Positions 18,197-27,203 of a stretch of DNA of 64,000 nucleotides are shown piece after piece. How positions within the stretch are numbered: the first letter of the stretch is position 1; each line of letters opens with the position of its first letter. Under the pieces are notes generated by a model that saw nothing but the letters and a program-made list of their open reading frames with translations, did not search any database and had not been told where the DNA came from. This DNA comes from Chlorobium phaeovibrioides. GTDB lineage: Bacteria; Bacteroidota; Chlorobiia; Chlorobiales; Chlorobiaceae. Where the stretch lies: assembly GCF_003968655.1 (NCBI RefSeq), contig NZ_RXYK01000002.1:1-64000 (forward strand). Reading direction: 5' to 3'. The translations under genes were made by a program, and so were the position numbers.

Positions 18197-18326
18197 ATGC
18201 TTTGACGGCAGTCAGTTTCTGCTGAAGAGGAAACTGAGGGAAACTTTTTCCTGTTCCCTGTATGTTATTTATATTAAATCTAATTTATGTTTCCCGTTCA
18301 GGGGTTATTCAAGAGGGAGTGGGAGT
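18197..18326 (+). promoter_or_regulatory. feoAB upstream region with AT-rich inverted repeat
   Basis: A CAGTTTC/GAAACTG hairpin lies near 18209-18232. Beyond it is an AT-rich stretch (18261-18289) with the inverted repeat ATTTA-TAT-TAAAT at 18267-18279, which might be a core promoter or an iron-regulator site. It does not match the classic Fur box closely. A GGGAGTGGGAG ribosome-binding region precedes the feoA ATG. Confidence 0.3.
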
Positions 18327-18620
18327 ATGCGGCTTTCAGATATGGAAATTGGCGACAAGGGGGAGGTGACTGGCCTGAAGGTGGAGGGGGCTGTCAGAAG
18401 AAGAATCATGGATATGGGTTTAATCAAGGGAACCCGCTTCAAGGTTCTGCGGGTGGCGCCTTTGGGAGACCCGATGGAGATTTTTTTCAAGGGGCTCTAT
18501 CTTACTCTGCGCCGCCAGGAGGCAGAGGGTGTTATGGTTCAGAGAAACGGGGGCGTTGGTGACGGCAGCCCTATGTCTGGCGGGCAGAGGAATCGCTGGC
18601 AGTGGGGGGCACGGCCATGA
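18327..18620 (+). CDS. feoA: Ferrous iron transport protein A
   Basis: 97 residues, an SH3-like small cytoplasmic protein that supports FeoB. The start ATG 18327 is fixed by GGGAG five bases upstream and by homology (MRLSDMEIGDKGEVTGL). Features are the IMDMGLIKGTRFKVLRVAPLGDPMEI core and a glycine-rich C-terminal tail (GGVGDGSPMSGGQRNRWQWG). The stop overlaps the feoB start in ATGA at 18617-18620. Confidence 0.9.
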   Translation: MRLSDMEIGDKGEVTGLKVEGAVRRRIMDMGLIKGTRFKVLRVAPLGDPMEIFFKGLYLTLRRQEAEGVMVQRNGGVGDGSPMSGGQRNRWQWGARP

Positions 18621-20746
18621 AGGAGCTGACGGTTGCGCTTGCGGGAAACCCGAACTGTGGCAAGTCTTCTCTGTTCAATGCTCTGACCGGGGCTCACCAG
18701 AAGGTTGGCAATTTCCCGGGAGTCACCATTGAAAAATATGAGGGACATTGTGATTTCGGCGGCTACCGCATACGGGTGGTCGACCTTCCCGGCACCTATT
18801 CACTGACACCCTATTCTCCCGAAGAGATTGTGACCCGCCAGTATCTGATTGAAGAACGGCCGGATGTGGTTGTCAATGTGATTGAGGGCCCTAATCTTGA
18901 GAGGAGCCTTCTGCTTACCACGCAGCTGATGGAGATGGAGGTTGACTTTCTTGTGGCCCTGAACATGATGGACGAGGTTGAGGAGCAGGGGATATCCATT
19001 GAAACCAAACAGCTGCAGCAGCTTCTGGGGTGTCATATCGTGCCCACTTCAGCGAAAAAAATGACAGGGATCGATGCCCTTCTCAATCATATTGTACGGG
19101 TCGGAACGGGGAAGATAGAGATACAGAAGAACAAGCTGTTTTTCAGGCCCGCTCTGGAGGAGCGAATCAATGAAATTGCCTCTCTGGTGCACCATGAGCC
19201 GGAACTTCAGGGGTTCAACAGCCGCTGGCTTGCAATCAAGCTGCTTGAGAGTGACAAGGAGGCATACCGGGAGGTGAGGCAGTATCCGGTATGGGTGAAG
19301 GTTGAGGTGGTTCTGCAGGAGGCAATGAAGGAAGTGCGCCGCCAGGATGATTCAGATCCGGAGGAGCTGATTGCCGAAGACAGGAACGCCTTTATCCGTG
19401 GAGCAATGAAGGAGTGTGTCCGGGGGCCGAAGGAGAGGCCGGCAACCATGACGGATTACATTGATATGGTTGTTCTCAACCGTCTCCTTGGGCTCCCCGT
19501 GTTTCTGCTTGTTGTCTGGGCGGTATTCCATCTTACATTTTCTCTGGGAGCTCCTGCCATGGATGCCCTCTCTTCTCTTTTTGCTTTGGCGGCGAATGCC
19601 GTTGCGCCGCTTCTTCCCAATGAGATGCTCCGCTCCATTCTTGTGGACGGAGTCATTGCCGGGGTTGGGGGCGTTCTGGTGTTTCTTCCCAACATTGTGC
19701 TGCTGTTCATCGGCCTTTCTTTTCTGGAGGCATCGGGATATATGGCCAGGGCGGCTTTTGTCATTGACAGGGTCATGCACCGGTTCGGCCTTCACGGCAA
19801 GTCATTCATCCCCATGATTACGGGATTCGGCTGTTCGATTCCAGCCATTATGGCAACCCGTACTCTCCAGAGCCGGACAGACCGGCTGGTTACCATCATG
19901 ATCATTCCCTTCATGAGTTGTGGCGCGAAGCTTCCGGTCTATGTGCTGCTCTGTGGTGCATTTTTCTCTCCGGCCATGGCGGGAAACATTCTTTTCGGCA
20001 TCTATCTGCTCGGTATAGCCGTTGGGCTCTGGACCGCGTGGGTTCTCAAGTCGACCGTTCTGGGAAGTGATTCGGAGCCTTTTGTCATGGAGCTTCCTCC
20101 CTACCGGTGGCCGACCTTCGGTTCGGTGATTTTTCAGGCCAGGGCCAAAGCGCTGATGTATGTCAAAAAAGCCGGGACGCTCATTCTGGCTGCAGTTGTT
20201 CTGATATGGGTTGCCGGCAACTATCCGAAGAATCCGGAGCTTGATGGGGCTTTTGCTGTGCGGAGTGCGGAAATTCAGGCGGATAGCGGTATGACGCCGG
20301 CTGAAAAGGAGCAGCTGAGTGGCGAGCTTGGGCGCATGCTTCGGAGTGACCAGCTGGCATATTCATTTGCGGGAAGGGCAGGTATGCTGATGGAGCCAGT
20401 GCTCCGGCCGATCGGGTTTGATTGGAGAATAGGAATAGCTCTGGTGACGGGGCTTGCAGCAAAAGAGGTGGTTGTTTCAACAATGGCGACCATTTATGCT
20501 CTTTCAGCAGAGGAGGGGTCGGCTGATCTCAAAGCGACACTCCAGAGGGATCCTTCATTCAACAAGGCGACAGCGTTGAGCCTCATGGTGTTTGTACTGC
20601 TCTACCTTCCCTGCATGGCAGCGTTGGGGGTGATGAAAAAAGAGGTCGGCCGCTGGAAGCCCGTCCTGCTCTATTCGGTCTACTCGCTCTCGATAGCCTG
20701 GGTGATGTCGTTCATTGTCTACCGGACAGCGCTGCTTATTCTGTAG
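18617..20746 (+). CDS. feoB: Ferrous iron transporter FeoB
   Basis: 709 residues; the main Fe2+ uptake permease of anaerobes. An N-terminal GTPase domain has G1 GNPNCGKSS, G3 VDLPGTYSL (DxxG) and G4 NMMD, followed by the membrane part with two Gate domains, including the GCSIPAIMATRT motif whose Cys is implicated in iron passage. The ATG at 18617 overlaps the feoA stop (coupled translation); the in-frame ATG at 18602 would overlap feoA more and is less likely. The 3' end overlaps the convergent topA stop by 11 bases. Confidence 0.95.
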   Translation: MKELTVALAGNPNCGKSSLFNALTGAHQKVGNFPGVTIEKYEGHCDFGGYRIRVVDLPGTYSLTPYSPEEIVTRQYLIEERPDVVVNVIEGPNLERSLLLTTQLMEMEVDFLVALNMMDEVEEQGISIETKQLQQLLGCHIVPTSAKKMTGIDALLNHIVRVGTGKIEIQKNKLFFRPALEERINEIASLVHHEPELQGFNSRWLAIKLLESDKEAYREVRQYPVWVKVEVVLQEAMKEVRRQDDSDPEELIAEDRNAFIRGAMKECVRGPKERPATMTDYIDMVVLNRLLGLPVFLLVVWAVFHLTFSLGAPAMDALSSLFALAANAVAPLLPNEMLRSILVDGVIAGVGGVLVFLPNIVLLFIGLSFLEASGYMARAAFVIDRVMHRFGLHGKSFIPMITGFGCSIPAIMATRTLQSRTDRLVTIMIIPFMSCGAKLPVYVLLCGAFFSPAMAGNILFGIYLLGIAVGLWTAWVLKSTVLGSDSEPFVMELPPYRWPTFGSVIFQARAKALMYVKKAGTLILAAVVLIWVAGNYPKNPELDGAFAVRSAEIQADSGMTPAEKEQLSGELGRMLRSDQLAYSFAGRAGMLMEPVLRPIGFDWRIGIALVTGLAAKEVVVSTMATIYALSAEEGSADLKATLQRDPSFNKATALSLMVFVLLYLPCMAALGVMKKEVGRWKPVLLYSVYSLSIAWVMSFIVYRTALLIL

Positions 20747-23147
20747 CCGGGGTTTTCTCGGCAGCCTGCTCCTCTGCCTCAACCCTTACCAGCCCACGCT
20801 CTTCTGCGCTGGTGATGATGTCGTCAATCGGCATGGTCATGGATGCAGGACTGCCGTCAATCATGGTGATGGTGATGGCCGGGTTGGCTTTGATGTGTTC
20901 TGCCATGACCTCTTCCCAATGCAGCCGTACCGGTTCTTCAAGCGAGTTCCATGCCATGCGTCCCCGGCATTTTGGGAATTTGGAGCATCCGAGCCACGGT
21001 CCCCGTTTGCCGATTCGCAGGTTCATGGGAGCGCCGCACTTCGGGCAGGTAAGATCAGTCAGTACGGGAGGGAGCTTCATTGGTTCAATCTGGCGTTGCT
21101 TGCCCAGATTGAGCAGACCCTTGCATTTCGGGTAGCTTGAGCAGGCAAGGAAGGCTCCGTGGCGGCCATTGCGCAGCAGCATGTGCCCTTCATTGCAGGA
21201 GGGGCAGAGAATGCCGGTATCCTTTGGCTTCTCTTTGTTTGTGGCAATGGGGATGTTGTTGCGGCACTTCGGATAGCGCGAGCAGCCGAGGAACTTTCCG
21301 CTTTGGGTCCATTTGACAATCATCCTCCCCTCTCCGCATTTTTCGCAAGGGGCCGCATCCCGGTTCTGGGGAATGACAGGGTCCTCTTTCCGGGCGCTGA
21401 GGGTTGCTTCAAGGGGCTTGTAGAAACGGTCGAGCACTGACTCATAGTCATCCTCGCCGACGGCTACTTTGTCAAGTTCGTTTTCCATCCCGGCGGTGAA
21501 ATCGACATTGAACAGTTCGGGGAAGTTGGAGACCAGTATCTCGGAAACATCCATGCCGAGGACTGTCGGGATAATCTTCTTTTTCTGCAGCTCAACATAC
21601 CGCCTGTCCTGCAGGGTTGAGAAAATCGATGCATAGGTTGAGGGTCGGCCAATGCCGTAATTGTCGAGGTCCTTGACCAGCGTGGCCTCGCTGAAGCGGG
21701 CCGGGGGACGGGTAAAGCTCTGGCGGCTGTCTATCGGGCCGAGATTGAGCGGGTCGTTCTCCCTAAGCACTTTGGGCAGCCGGACAGTCTGCTCTTTTTC
21801 TCCCTCGTCTTTTGTTGATTTCCGCTCTTCATAGGCCAACTCCTCCTGGTCGTTGAACACTTTCATGAATCCGGGAAAAAGCACCCTGCTGCCGTTGGCT
21901 CTGAACGAAATACGGGCTTCGGGGTCGGCAATGTCAACGCGGGTCTGCTCAATTTTGGCCGGCGCCATCATGGCTGCGACAAACCGCTTCCAGATAAGGT
22001 CATAGAGGCGGTACTGGTCAGTGCTCAGATAGGGTTTCAGATCCTCAGGGCATCGGTTGACGGAAGTCGGGCGGATGGCTTCGTGGGCGTCCTGTGCGTT
22101 TTTTGATGATTTTGCTGCGGCTCCACCAAAACCGATATACTCCTTGCCGAAAGCGTTTTCAATGAAATGGCGCGCCTGCCCCTTTGCTTCATCACCAATG
22201 CGTATGGAGTCGGTCCTCATGTAGGTGATGAGGCCGGTTGCCCCTTCGCTTCCAAGGTCAATGCCTTCGTAGAGCTGCTGGGCGGCACGCATGGTTTTTT
22301 TTGAACCGAACCCGAGCTGGTTCGATGCGGCCTGCTGGAGCAGTGATGTGGTGAACGGAAGGGGCGCACGGCGCTGCTGGGTGCGCGGTGCGATTGCCTT
22401 CAGCCTGTAGTTGCCCTTTGAGACAAGGGCAGCCGCGGCTTCGGCTGAGGCCTGGTTCTTGAGGTCGGGCTTTTCGCCGTTGATGCTCATCAGGCGAGCC
22501 TTGAACGATTCTTTTTCTGAAGTGATAAAGTCGGCGGCAATGGTCCAGTATTCCTGTATCTCGAAGCGGTTGATCTCCATTTCCCTTTCACAGATGAGGC
22601 GAAGAGCGACGGACTGGACCCGACCGGCGGAGAGGCCGCGCATAACCACATTCCATAAAAAAGGGCTGATGCGGTAGCCTACAATTTTATCAAGACCCTG
22701 TCGGGTCTGCTGTGAGCGGACCAGCTTGTAGTCAATCTGGCGGGGGTCTGCTATGGCTTCGAGAATGGCGCTTTTGGTGATTTCATTGAACATGACCCTG
22801 GTGACGGGTTTGCTCGTTTTTCCGATTTCGTTGGCAATGTGCCATGCAATGGCCTCACCTTCGCGGTCGGGGTCAGTTGCAATCATGACGGCACTGGCCT
22901 CCGCGGAGAGCTTTTTCAGCTGGCGGACCACTTTGTCTTTCCCGGCTATCACCTCATAGCTGGGCTCGTAATGGTTGTCGAAATCAAGGCCGATCTCTTT
23001 TTTGGGAAGGTCCTTGATGTGTCCGACCGATGCAAACACCGCATAGCCGTCACCCAGATATTTGTTGATGGTTTTTGCCTTTGAGGGCGATTCAACAACA
23101 ATGAGGGTTCTGTTCTTGGCTGAAAGTGAGGGTGTTTTTACTGCCAT
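20736..23147 (-). CDS. topA: DNA topoisomerase I
   Basis: 803 residues, type IA enzyme relaxing negative supercoils. The TOPRIM domain has VVESPSKAKTINKYLG and the acidic DPDREGE; the active-site Tyr is in GLITYMRTDS. After the core come three zinc-ribbon modules of four cysteines each (CEKCGEGRM...CSRYPKC, CPSCNEGHM...CSSYPKC, CPKCGAPMN...CSKFPKC), then a roughly 100-residue tail. The gene converges on feoB and their ends overlap. Confidence 0.96.
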   Translation of the reverse strand: MAVKTPSLSAKNRTLIVVESPSKAKTINKYLGDGYAVFASVGHIKDLPKKEIGLDFDNHYEPSYEVIAGKDKVVRQLKKLSAEASAVMIATDPDREGEAIAWHIANEIGKTSKPVTRVMFNEITKSAILEAIADPRQIDYKLVRSQQTRQGLDKIVGYRISPFLWNVVMRGLSAGRVQSVALRLICEREMEINRFEIQEYWTIAADFITSEKESFKARLMSINGEKPDLKNQASAEAAAALVSKGNYRLKAIAPRTQQRRAPLPFTTSLLQQAASNQLGFGSKKTMRAAQQLYEGIDLGSEGATGLITYMRTDSIRIGDEAKGQARHFIENAFGKEYIGFGGAAAKSSKNAQDAHEAIRPTSVNRCPEDLKPYLSTDQYRLYDLIWKRFVAAMMAPAKIEQTRVDIADPEARISFRANGSRVLFPGFMKVFNDQEELAYEERKSTKDEGEKEQTVRLPKVLRENDPLNLGPIDSRQSFTRPPARFSEATLVKDLDNYGIGRPSTYASIFSTLQDRRYVELQKKKIIPTVLGMDVSEILVSNFPELFNVDFTAGMENELDKVAVGEDDYESVLDRFYKPLEATLSARKEDPVIPQNRDAAPCEKCGEGRMIVKWTQSGKFLGCSRYPKCRNNIPIATNKEKPKDTGILCPSCNEGHMLLRNGRHGAFLACSSYPKCKGLLNLGKQRQIEPMKLPPVLTDLTCPKCGAPMNLRIGKRGPWLGCSKFPKCRGRMAWNSLEEPVRLHWEEVMAEHIKANPAITITMIDGSPASMTMPIDDIITSAEERGLVRVEAEEQAAEKTPATE

Positions 23148-23365
23148 TGCTTCAGTCCCGGTGGTAAGTGCGTTATCAAGAAGAGTGTGTTGATGGGAAT
23201 TTTGAAAAAGATAGACCTTGCATCCGTAAAAACAAATTTTACTCCCAAAAGGGTTCTCCCGCTACTTTCGTTCAGAGGGGTTTCAGAGGAAGAGTATATT
23301 TATTATACTGATTCAGGAAATTCCCCCTGAACCCTGTAACCTAACCCCTAACGCACGGGATTTTC
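23148..23365. promoter_or_regulatory. Divergent intergenic region between topA and the amidase
   Basis: These 218 bases must hold both promoters. The right part is AT-rich (TATATTTATTATACTG at about 23295-23310, with a TATACT-like -10). I saw no clear operator or riboswitch. Confidence 0.3.
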
Positions 23366-25084
23366 ATGATGCTCTCCCTGTCACGGCTTCGCCGCTGTTC
23401 AGCTGTTCCCTTTCTGATGGCTTTCTTTTTTGCGGCATTTTTTTCCGTTGCCGCGGCTGCCGCCCCGGTTTCGGGTGAGGCACAGCCGACCCTTCCACTG
23501 CGGGTTTCGCTTGGAGGGGGGGAGGGGTATACCATAGGGGTTTTTACCCGTAACGACAGGGGCTCCCTTTGTGTTGATCTTGAGTCCATGACCAGAGCGT
23601 TGCGGCTCAGTCTCCGTGTTGCAGGAGGGACGCTTTCTGCTGAAGAGGCTCTCAATTCGCCCGGCAGTGTCCTGATTGCGAGGGATGGCGGAGCGTTTGT
23701 GCGCATTGAGCCTCGCGGCCGTTCTGCGGCGCCTCGAATGCTCCAGCTTCGTGCCTCGCCTCGCCTGATTGGCGGCCGTCTTTTTCTTCCTGCTGCCGAC
23801 GCCGCCGGGATGTTTTCTCTCTGGCTTGATCGGGACATACTCTACAGTCAGAAAGAGGGAATGCTGAAGGTCTGGATGCAGCCGCGTCCCCGGGCGCGTT
23901 CAACCGCTTCATTGGGGTCGTTGACTACGCCTTCGACTGACACTTCTTCTGCCGTATCTGCCGGTCCGACCCGTATTGTCAGTATTGCTGTTGAAGAGCG
24001 GGCCAACGGCGCCATTATTATCATGACGGCATCGGGAGCACCGACGGAGGCTGTGCTTCTGCAGCCGGATGCCTCAGGTAATGCGGCTTTTACCCTCAAG
24101 GGGGCTTCCGGCGATATTGCGGCGCTCTCAAAAACTTTCGGGGAGGGAGTCGTTCGCGGCATCAGGGCGTCGGTTACTCCGGAGGGGCTGCGTTTTGCCG
24201 TTTCGTTTGATCCGGAGGCGAGGGTGGTCGCCCCGATGGAATTCCAGAAGAGCCAGACCTCCAACCGCTACCGGCTTCTTGTGCGAAGCGAAGCGGATGT
24301 GAAGGCCTTGCGCCAGAGCGAAAAAACGCGCCAGATAGCCAGTGTCATCAAGAAGGATATGGAGAAATGGAAGTTTGACACCATTGTGCTTGATGCCGGC
24401 CATGGCGGAAAAGATCCCGGGGCGGTAGGGCTGAAGGGTACGAGGGAGAAGGATGTTGTGCTTAATATCGTGCGTGATCTCGGCAGCATCATTGCCAGGA
24501 AGTGGCCTGGCGTACGGGTGGTCTATACGCGAAAGGACGACCGGTTCATTCCTCTGCATGAACGGGGTAAAATTGCCAACCATGAAGGGGGCAAGCTCTT
24601 TCTGAGCATTCACGCCAACGCAAACAACAAGAGAAGTATCCGTGGAGCGGAGGTATACATTCTTGGCCCCCATAAAACGAAATCCGCCCTTGATGTGGCC
24701 ATGCTTGAAAATGCCGTCATCAGTCAGGAGGTCGATTCCGAGGAGAGGTACAAGGGCTTTACACAGGAGCATCTGATCATGAGTACCATGGCCCAGAACG
24801 CCTTTGTGCGCCAGTCAACCTCCCTTGCCCAGGAAATTCTTCGACCCATTGACCGATCGTCCACCATTAACGGCCGGGGCGTCCGACAGGCCGGATTCAT
24901 GGTGCTCTGGACTCCCTCCATGCCCAGTGCGCTGGTTGAGGTCGGTTATATCTCCAACGCTCAGGAGGAGAAGATTCTTCGCGACCGCCAGGAACAGACC
25001 AAAATAGCCTACAGGGTGTTTCAGGGACTTGAGGTCTACAGAAGAAATTACGAGGCTTCGCGGCTTGCCGCCATGGAGCGCTGA
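23366..25084 (+). CDS. amiC: N-acetylmuramoyl-L-alanine amidase (Amidase_3, AmiC-like)
   Basis: 572 residues. A signal peptide (MMLSLSRLRRCSAVPFLMAF..., cleavage near residue 30-35) is followed by an N-terminal region with AMIN-like beta-rich character and the zinc amidase domain (about 340-565). Zinc and catalytic motifs are VLDAGHGGKDPGAVG (His), a Glu in EKDVVLNI, LFLSIHANAN (His) and ALVEVGYISN (Glu). It cuts stem peptides from peptidoglycan during cell separation, as known for the family. It is the last gene before the biotin operon. Confidence 0.92.
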   Translation: MMLSLSRLRRCSAVPFLMAFFFAAFFSVAAAAAPVSGEAQPTLPLRVSLGGGEGYTIGVFTRNDRGSLCVDLESMTRALRLSLRVAGGTLSAEEALNSPGSVLIARDGGAFVRIEPRGRSAAPRMLQLRASPRLIGGRLFLPAADAAGMFSLWLDRDILYSQKEGMLKVWMQPRPRARSTASLGSLTTPSTDTSSAVSAGPTRIVSIAVEERANGAIIIMTASGAPTEAVLLQPDASGNAAFTLKGASGDIAALSKTFGEGVVRGIRASVTPEGLRFAVSFDPEARVVAPMEFQKSQTSNRYRLLVRSEADVKALRQSEKTRQIASVIKKDMEKWKFDTIVLDAGHGGKDPGAVGLKGTREKDVVLNIVRDLGSIIARKWPGVRVVYTRKDDRFIPLHERGKIANHEGGKLFLSIHANANNKRSIRGAEVYILGPHKTKSALDVAMLENAVISQEVDSEERYKGFTQEHLIMSTMAQNAFVRQSTSLAQEILRPIDRSSTINGRGVRQAGFMVLWTPSMPSALVEVGYISNAQEEKILRDRQEQTKIAYRVFQGLEVYRRNYEASRLAAMER

Positions 25085-25104
25085 ATGCTTCGGGCTTTCT
25101 CTTC

Positions 25105-25133
25105 TTGCAAAGTTGTCAACCTGATGCTACATT
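25105..25133 (+). promoter_or_regulatory. Predicted promoter of the birA-bio operon
   Basis: A -35 element TTGCAA (25105-25110) and a -10 element TACATT (25128-25133) are separated by exactly 17 bases. Each matches four of six consensus positions. The BirA operator covers the spacer, the -10 box and the likely start point near 25140. Confidence 0.5.
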
Positions 25134-25144
25134 CAGGTTGACAA
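25113..25144 (+). promoter_or_regulatory. BirA operator (biotin repressor site)
   Basis: TTGTCAACC (25113-25121), 14 bases, GGTTGACAA (25136-25144). The known BirA consensus is TTGTAAACC-N14 to N16-GGTTTACAA; each half-site here differs at one symmetrical position. Symmetry continues inward (TGA/TCA), giving 12-bp perfect arms around an 8-base centre. It lies 43 bases before birA, whose product has the DNA-binding domain, so autoregulation of the whole biotin operon in response to biotin is inferred. Confidence 0.88.
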
Positions 25145-25187
25145 TAACTGCCGATCCCTCTTTCGGCAATCTTTCCCTGCCTCTCTC

Positions 25188-26165
25188 ATGAACGAAGTTT
25201 CGCAGCAGATTCTCGGCCGACTCTCTTCTGCTTCCGGTTTTCTTTCCGGCGCTGCTCTTTCGCGGGAGTTCGGCATGACCCGGAGCGCGGTCTGGAAGCA
25301 TATCATGATGCTTCGAAGGGGGGGTTACGGGATCGAGGCACTCAGCGGGCGGGGTTACAGGCTTTCCTCAATGACGGGAACTCCTTCGGGGCCGGAGGTT
25401 GCGCGCTTTCTCAATACCAGTGCGTTCGCCAGGGAAATGGTCTGGGAAGAGGAGCTTGTTTCAACCAACACAACGGCACGGGTTCTTGCGGGGAAAGGGG
25501 CTGCTGAAGGTCTTGTTGTTTCGGCTGACAGACAGACCGGGGGTCGGGGACGGCTTGGCCGGAGCTGGGAGTCGGCTCCGGGGGTCAATATCCATTGTTC
25601 CCTTGTGCTTCGACCCCGTGTGCCTCTTCAGCGCATTCCCCAGCTTACTCTGCTTGTTGCCGTGGCAATCCACAAGGCAATTGCCTCACTTCTGCCGGAT
25701 CTTTCAGCCGCAATCAAGTGGCCGAACGATATTTATTCCGATGGCCGGAAGCTGGCGGGAGTTCTCTGCGAAATGGAGTCGGAGGCGGACTGTGCGCATT
25801 TCGTCGTGGTTGGTATCGGCATCAATGTCAATCAGGAGAGCTTTCCCCCCCATCTTTCCCAAAGCGCCACATCGCTCCTGCTTGCCTCCGGCAGAATCGC
25901 GTCCAGGCCGCAGCTTCTGGCGGAGATTTTCAACCATTTCGAGCCACTCTACCATGAATGGTGTGAAGTTGATGATCTTGCTTTTGTGCTCGACTATCTT
26001 GAGCGCCACGCCTGGCTGAAAGACCGGGAGGTTGAGGTTTCGCGTCTTCATGGAAAAATAGCCGGGCGGGTCTCGGGCCTTTCTGCTCTGGGTGAATTGA
26101 GAGTTGTGGAGTCGGACGGAACAGTTCATCTGATAGGGTCGGGAGAGGCTACCCTGAAACAGTAA
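25188..26165 (+). CDS. birA: Bifunctional biotin-protein ligase / biotin operon repressor
   Basis: 325 residues. An N-terminal winged helix-turn-helix (about 1-65, SGAALSREFGMTRSAVWKHI) shows this is a repressor-type BirA. The ligase domain has the biotinyl-AMP loop GRGRLGRSW (about 120), KWPNDIY and GIGINVNQ, with a small C-terminal SH3-like domain. It activates biotin and attaches it to carboxylase carrier protein; when biotin is in excess the adenylate-bound dimer binds the operator. Being the first gene of the biotin operon, with the operator directly upstream, makes control of bioBFGCDA very likely. Confidence 0.95.
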   Translation: MNEVSQQILGRLSSASGFLSGAALSREFGMTRSAVWKHIMMLRRGGYGIEALSGRGYRLSSMTGTPSGPEVARFLNTSAFAREMVWEEELVSTNTTARVLAGKGAAEGLVVSADRQTGGRGRLGRSWESAPGVNIHCSLVLRPRVPLQRIPQLTLLVAVAIHKAIASLLPDLSAAIKWPNDIYSDGRKLAGVLCEMESEADCAHFVVVGIGINVNQESFPPHLSQSATSLLLASGRIASRPQLLAEIFNHFEPLYHEWCEVDDLAFVLDYLERHAWLKDREVEVSRLHGKIAGRVSGLSALGELRVVESDGTVHLIGSGEATLKQ

Positions 26166-26186
26166 ACCGGTTGGACAGTAAATTCA

Positions 26187-27194
26187 ATGCAGAATATGGA
26201 CATAAAAACGCTTCATCCGGCAATTGCAGCAGCATACCGGGTTCTTGAAACTGGAGAGCCAATCTCTCTTGAAGAGGCACAGCTTCTTGCTTCGCTTCCC
26301 GGGGAATTTTCGCTTGATCTTGCCTCGCTGGCCAACAAAGTCAGAAACCGCTGGGGAAAGGGCGGTATTCATGCATGCTCCATCATGAATGCCAAGTCGG
26401 GGGTCTGTGGCGAGAATTGCCGGTTCTGCGCCCAGTCGCGACATAACCATGCTGATATTGAGGTTTATCCCCTGGTTGACGAGGATGCTGTACTCTTTGA
26501 GGCCAGAAGCTGCGCCGAACATGGTGTGTCTCATTTCGGGCTTGTCACCAGTGGTTACGGTTACAGAACAATGAATGCGGAGTTCAAGCGGATTCTTGCC
26601 ATGATTGACCGGCTGCACGAGGAACTGCCTGAGCTCAATGTCTGCGCATCCATCGGCATACTCGGACCTGAAACGGCAGCAGCTCTGGCTCGCCACGGCA
26701 TTGCCCATTACAATATCAATCTTCAGGTGGCGCCGGAAAAGTATGCCGGTCTCATTGCCGATACGCACGGGATTGAAGAGAGAATGGAGACCGTCCGCCT
26801 GCTTCGCCGGGAGGGAGTCAATGTGTGTTGCGGGGGAATTATCGGCGTGGGTGAAAGCATGGAGGATCGCGTTGCCATGCTTTTTGCTCTTCGCGATCTT
26901 GATGTCTCAGTCATCCCCATCAATGTTCTCGTTCCCATTGAGGGGACTCCGCTTCAGGCTGCCGAATCGGTGCCTCTTGCCGACATTGTGAAGGTGTTCG
27001 CCCTGGCCCGTCTTGTCCACCCGCATTCGATTATCAAGTTTGCTGCCGGCCGTGAGACGCTCATGAAGGATTTTCAGGGGCTTCTGATGCTTTCGGGCGC
27101 GGATGGCTACCTGACGGGAGGGTACCTGACCACACGGGGGCGTGACTTGGCTGATGACCAGCGTTTTTCCGAGCGCCTTGCCAGTTTTTCCTGA
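26187..27194 (+). CDS. bioB: Biotin synthase
   Basis: 335 residues, radical SAM enzyme inserting sulfur into dethiobiotin. The [4Fe-4S] motif is CGENCRFC (CxxxCxxC, about residues 68-75). Further family positions are [13 protein letters not shown]-like GVGESMEDR and [11 protein letters not shown]. The Arg that ligates the [2Fe-2S] cluster should be in IKFAAGRE near the C-terminus. It begins 21 bases after birA. Confidence 0.95.
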   Translation: MQNMDIKTLHPAIAAAYRVLETGEPISLEEAQLLASLPGEFSLDLASLANKVRNRWGKGGIHACSIMNAKSGVCGENCRFCAQSRHNHADIEVYPLVDEDAVLFEARSCAEHGVSHFGLVTSGYGYRTMNAEFKRILAMIDRLHEELPELNVCASIGILGPETAAALARHGIAHYNINLQVAPEKYAGLIADTHGIEERMETVRLLRREGVNVCCGGIIGVGESMEDRVAMLFALRDLDVSVIPINVLVPIEGTPLQAAESVPLADIVKVFALARLVHPHSIIKFAAGRETLMKDFQGLLMLSGADGYLTGGYLTTRGRDLADDQRFSERLASFS

Positions 27195-27203
27195 AGGGGC
27201 AGT

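Noticed and set aside
18267-18279. Fur box upstream of feoAB
   Set aside because: The AT-rich inverted repeat ATTTA-TAT-TAAAT is too short and too unlike GATAATGATAATCATTATC to call a Fur site; kept only as a weak regulatory region.
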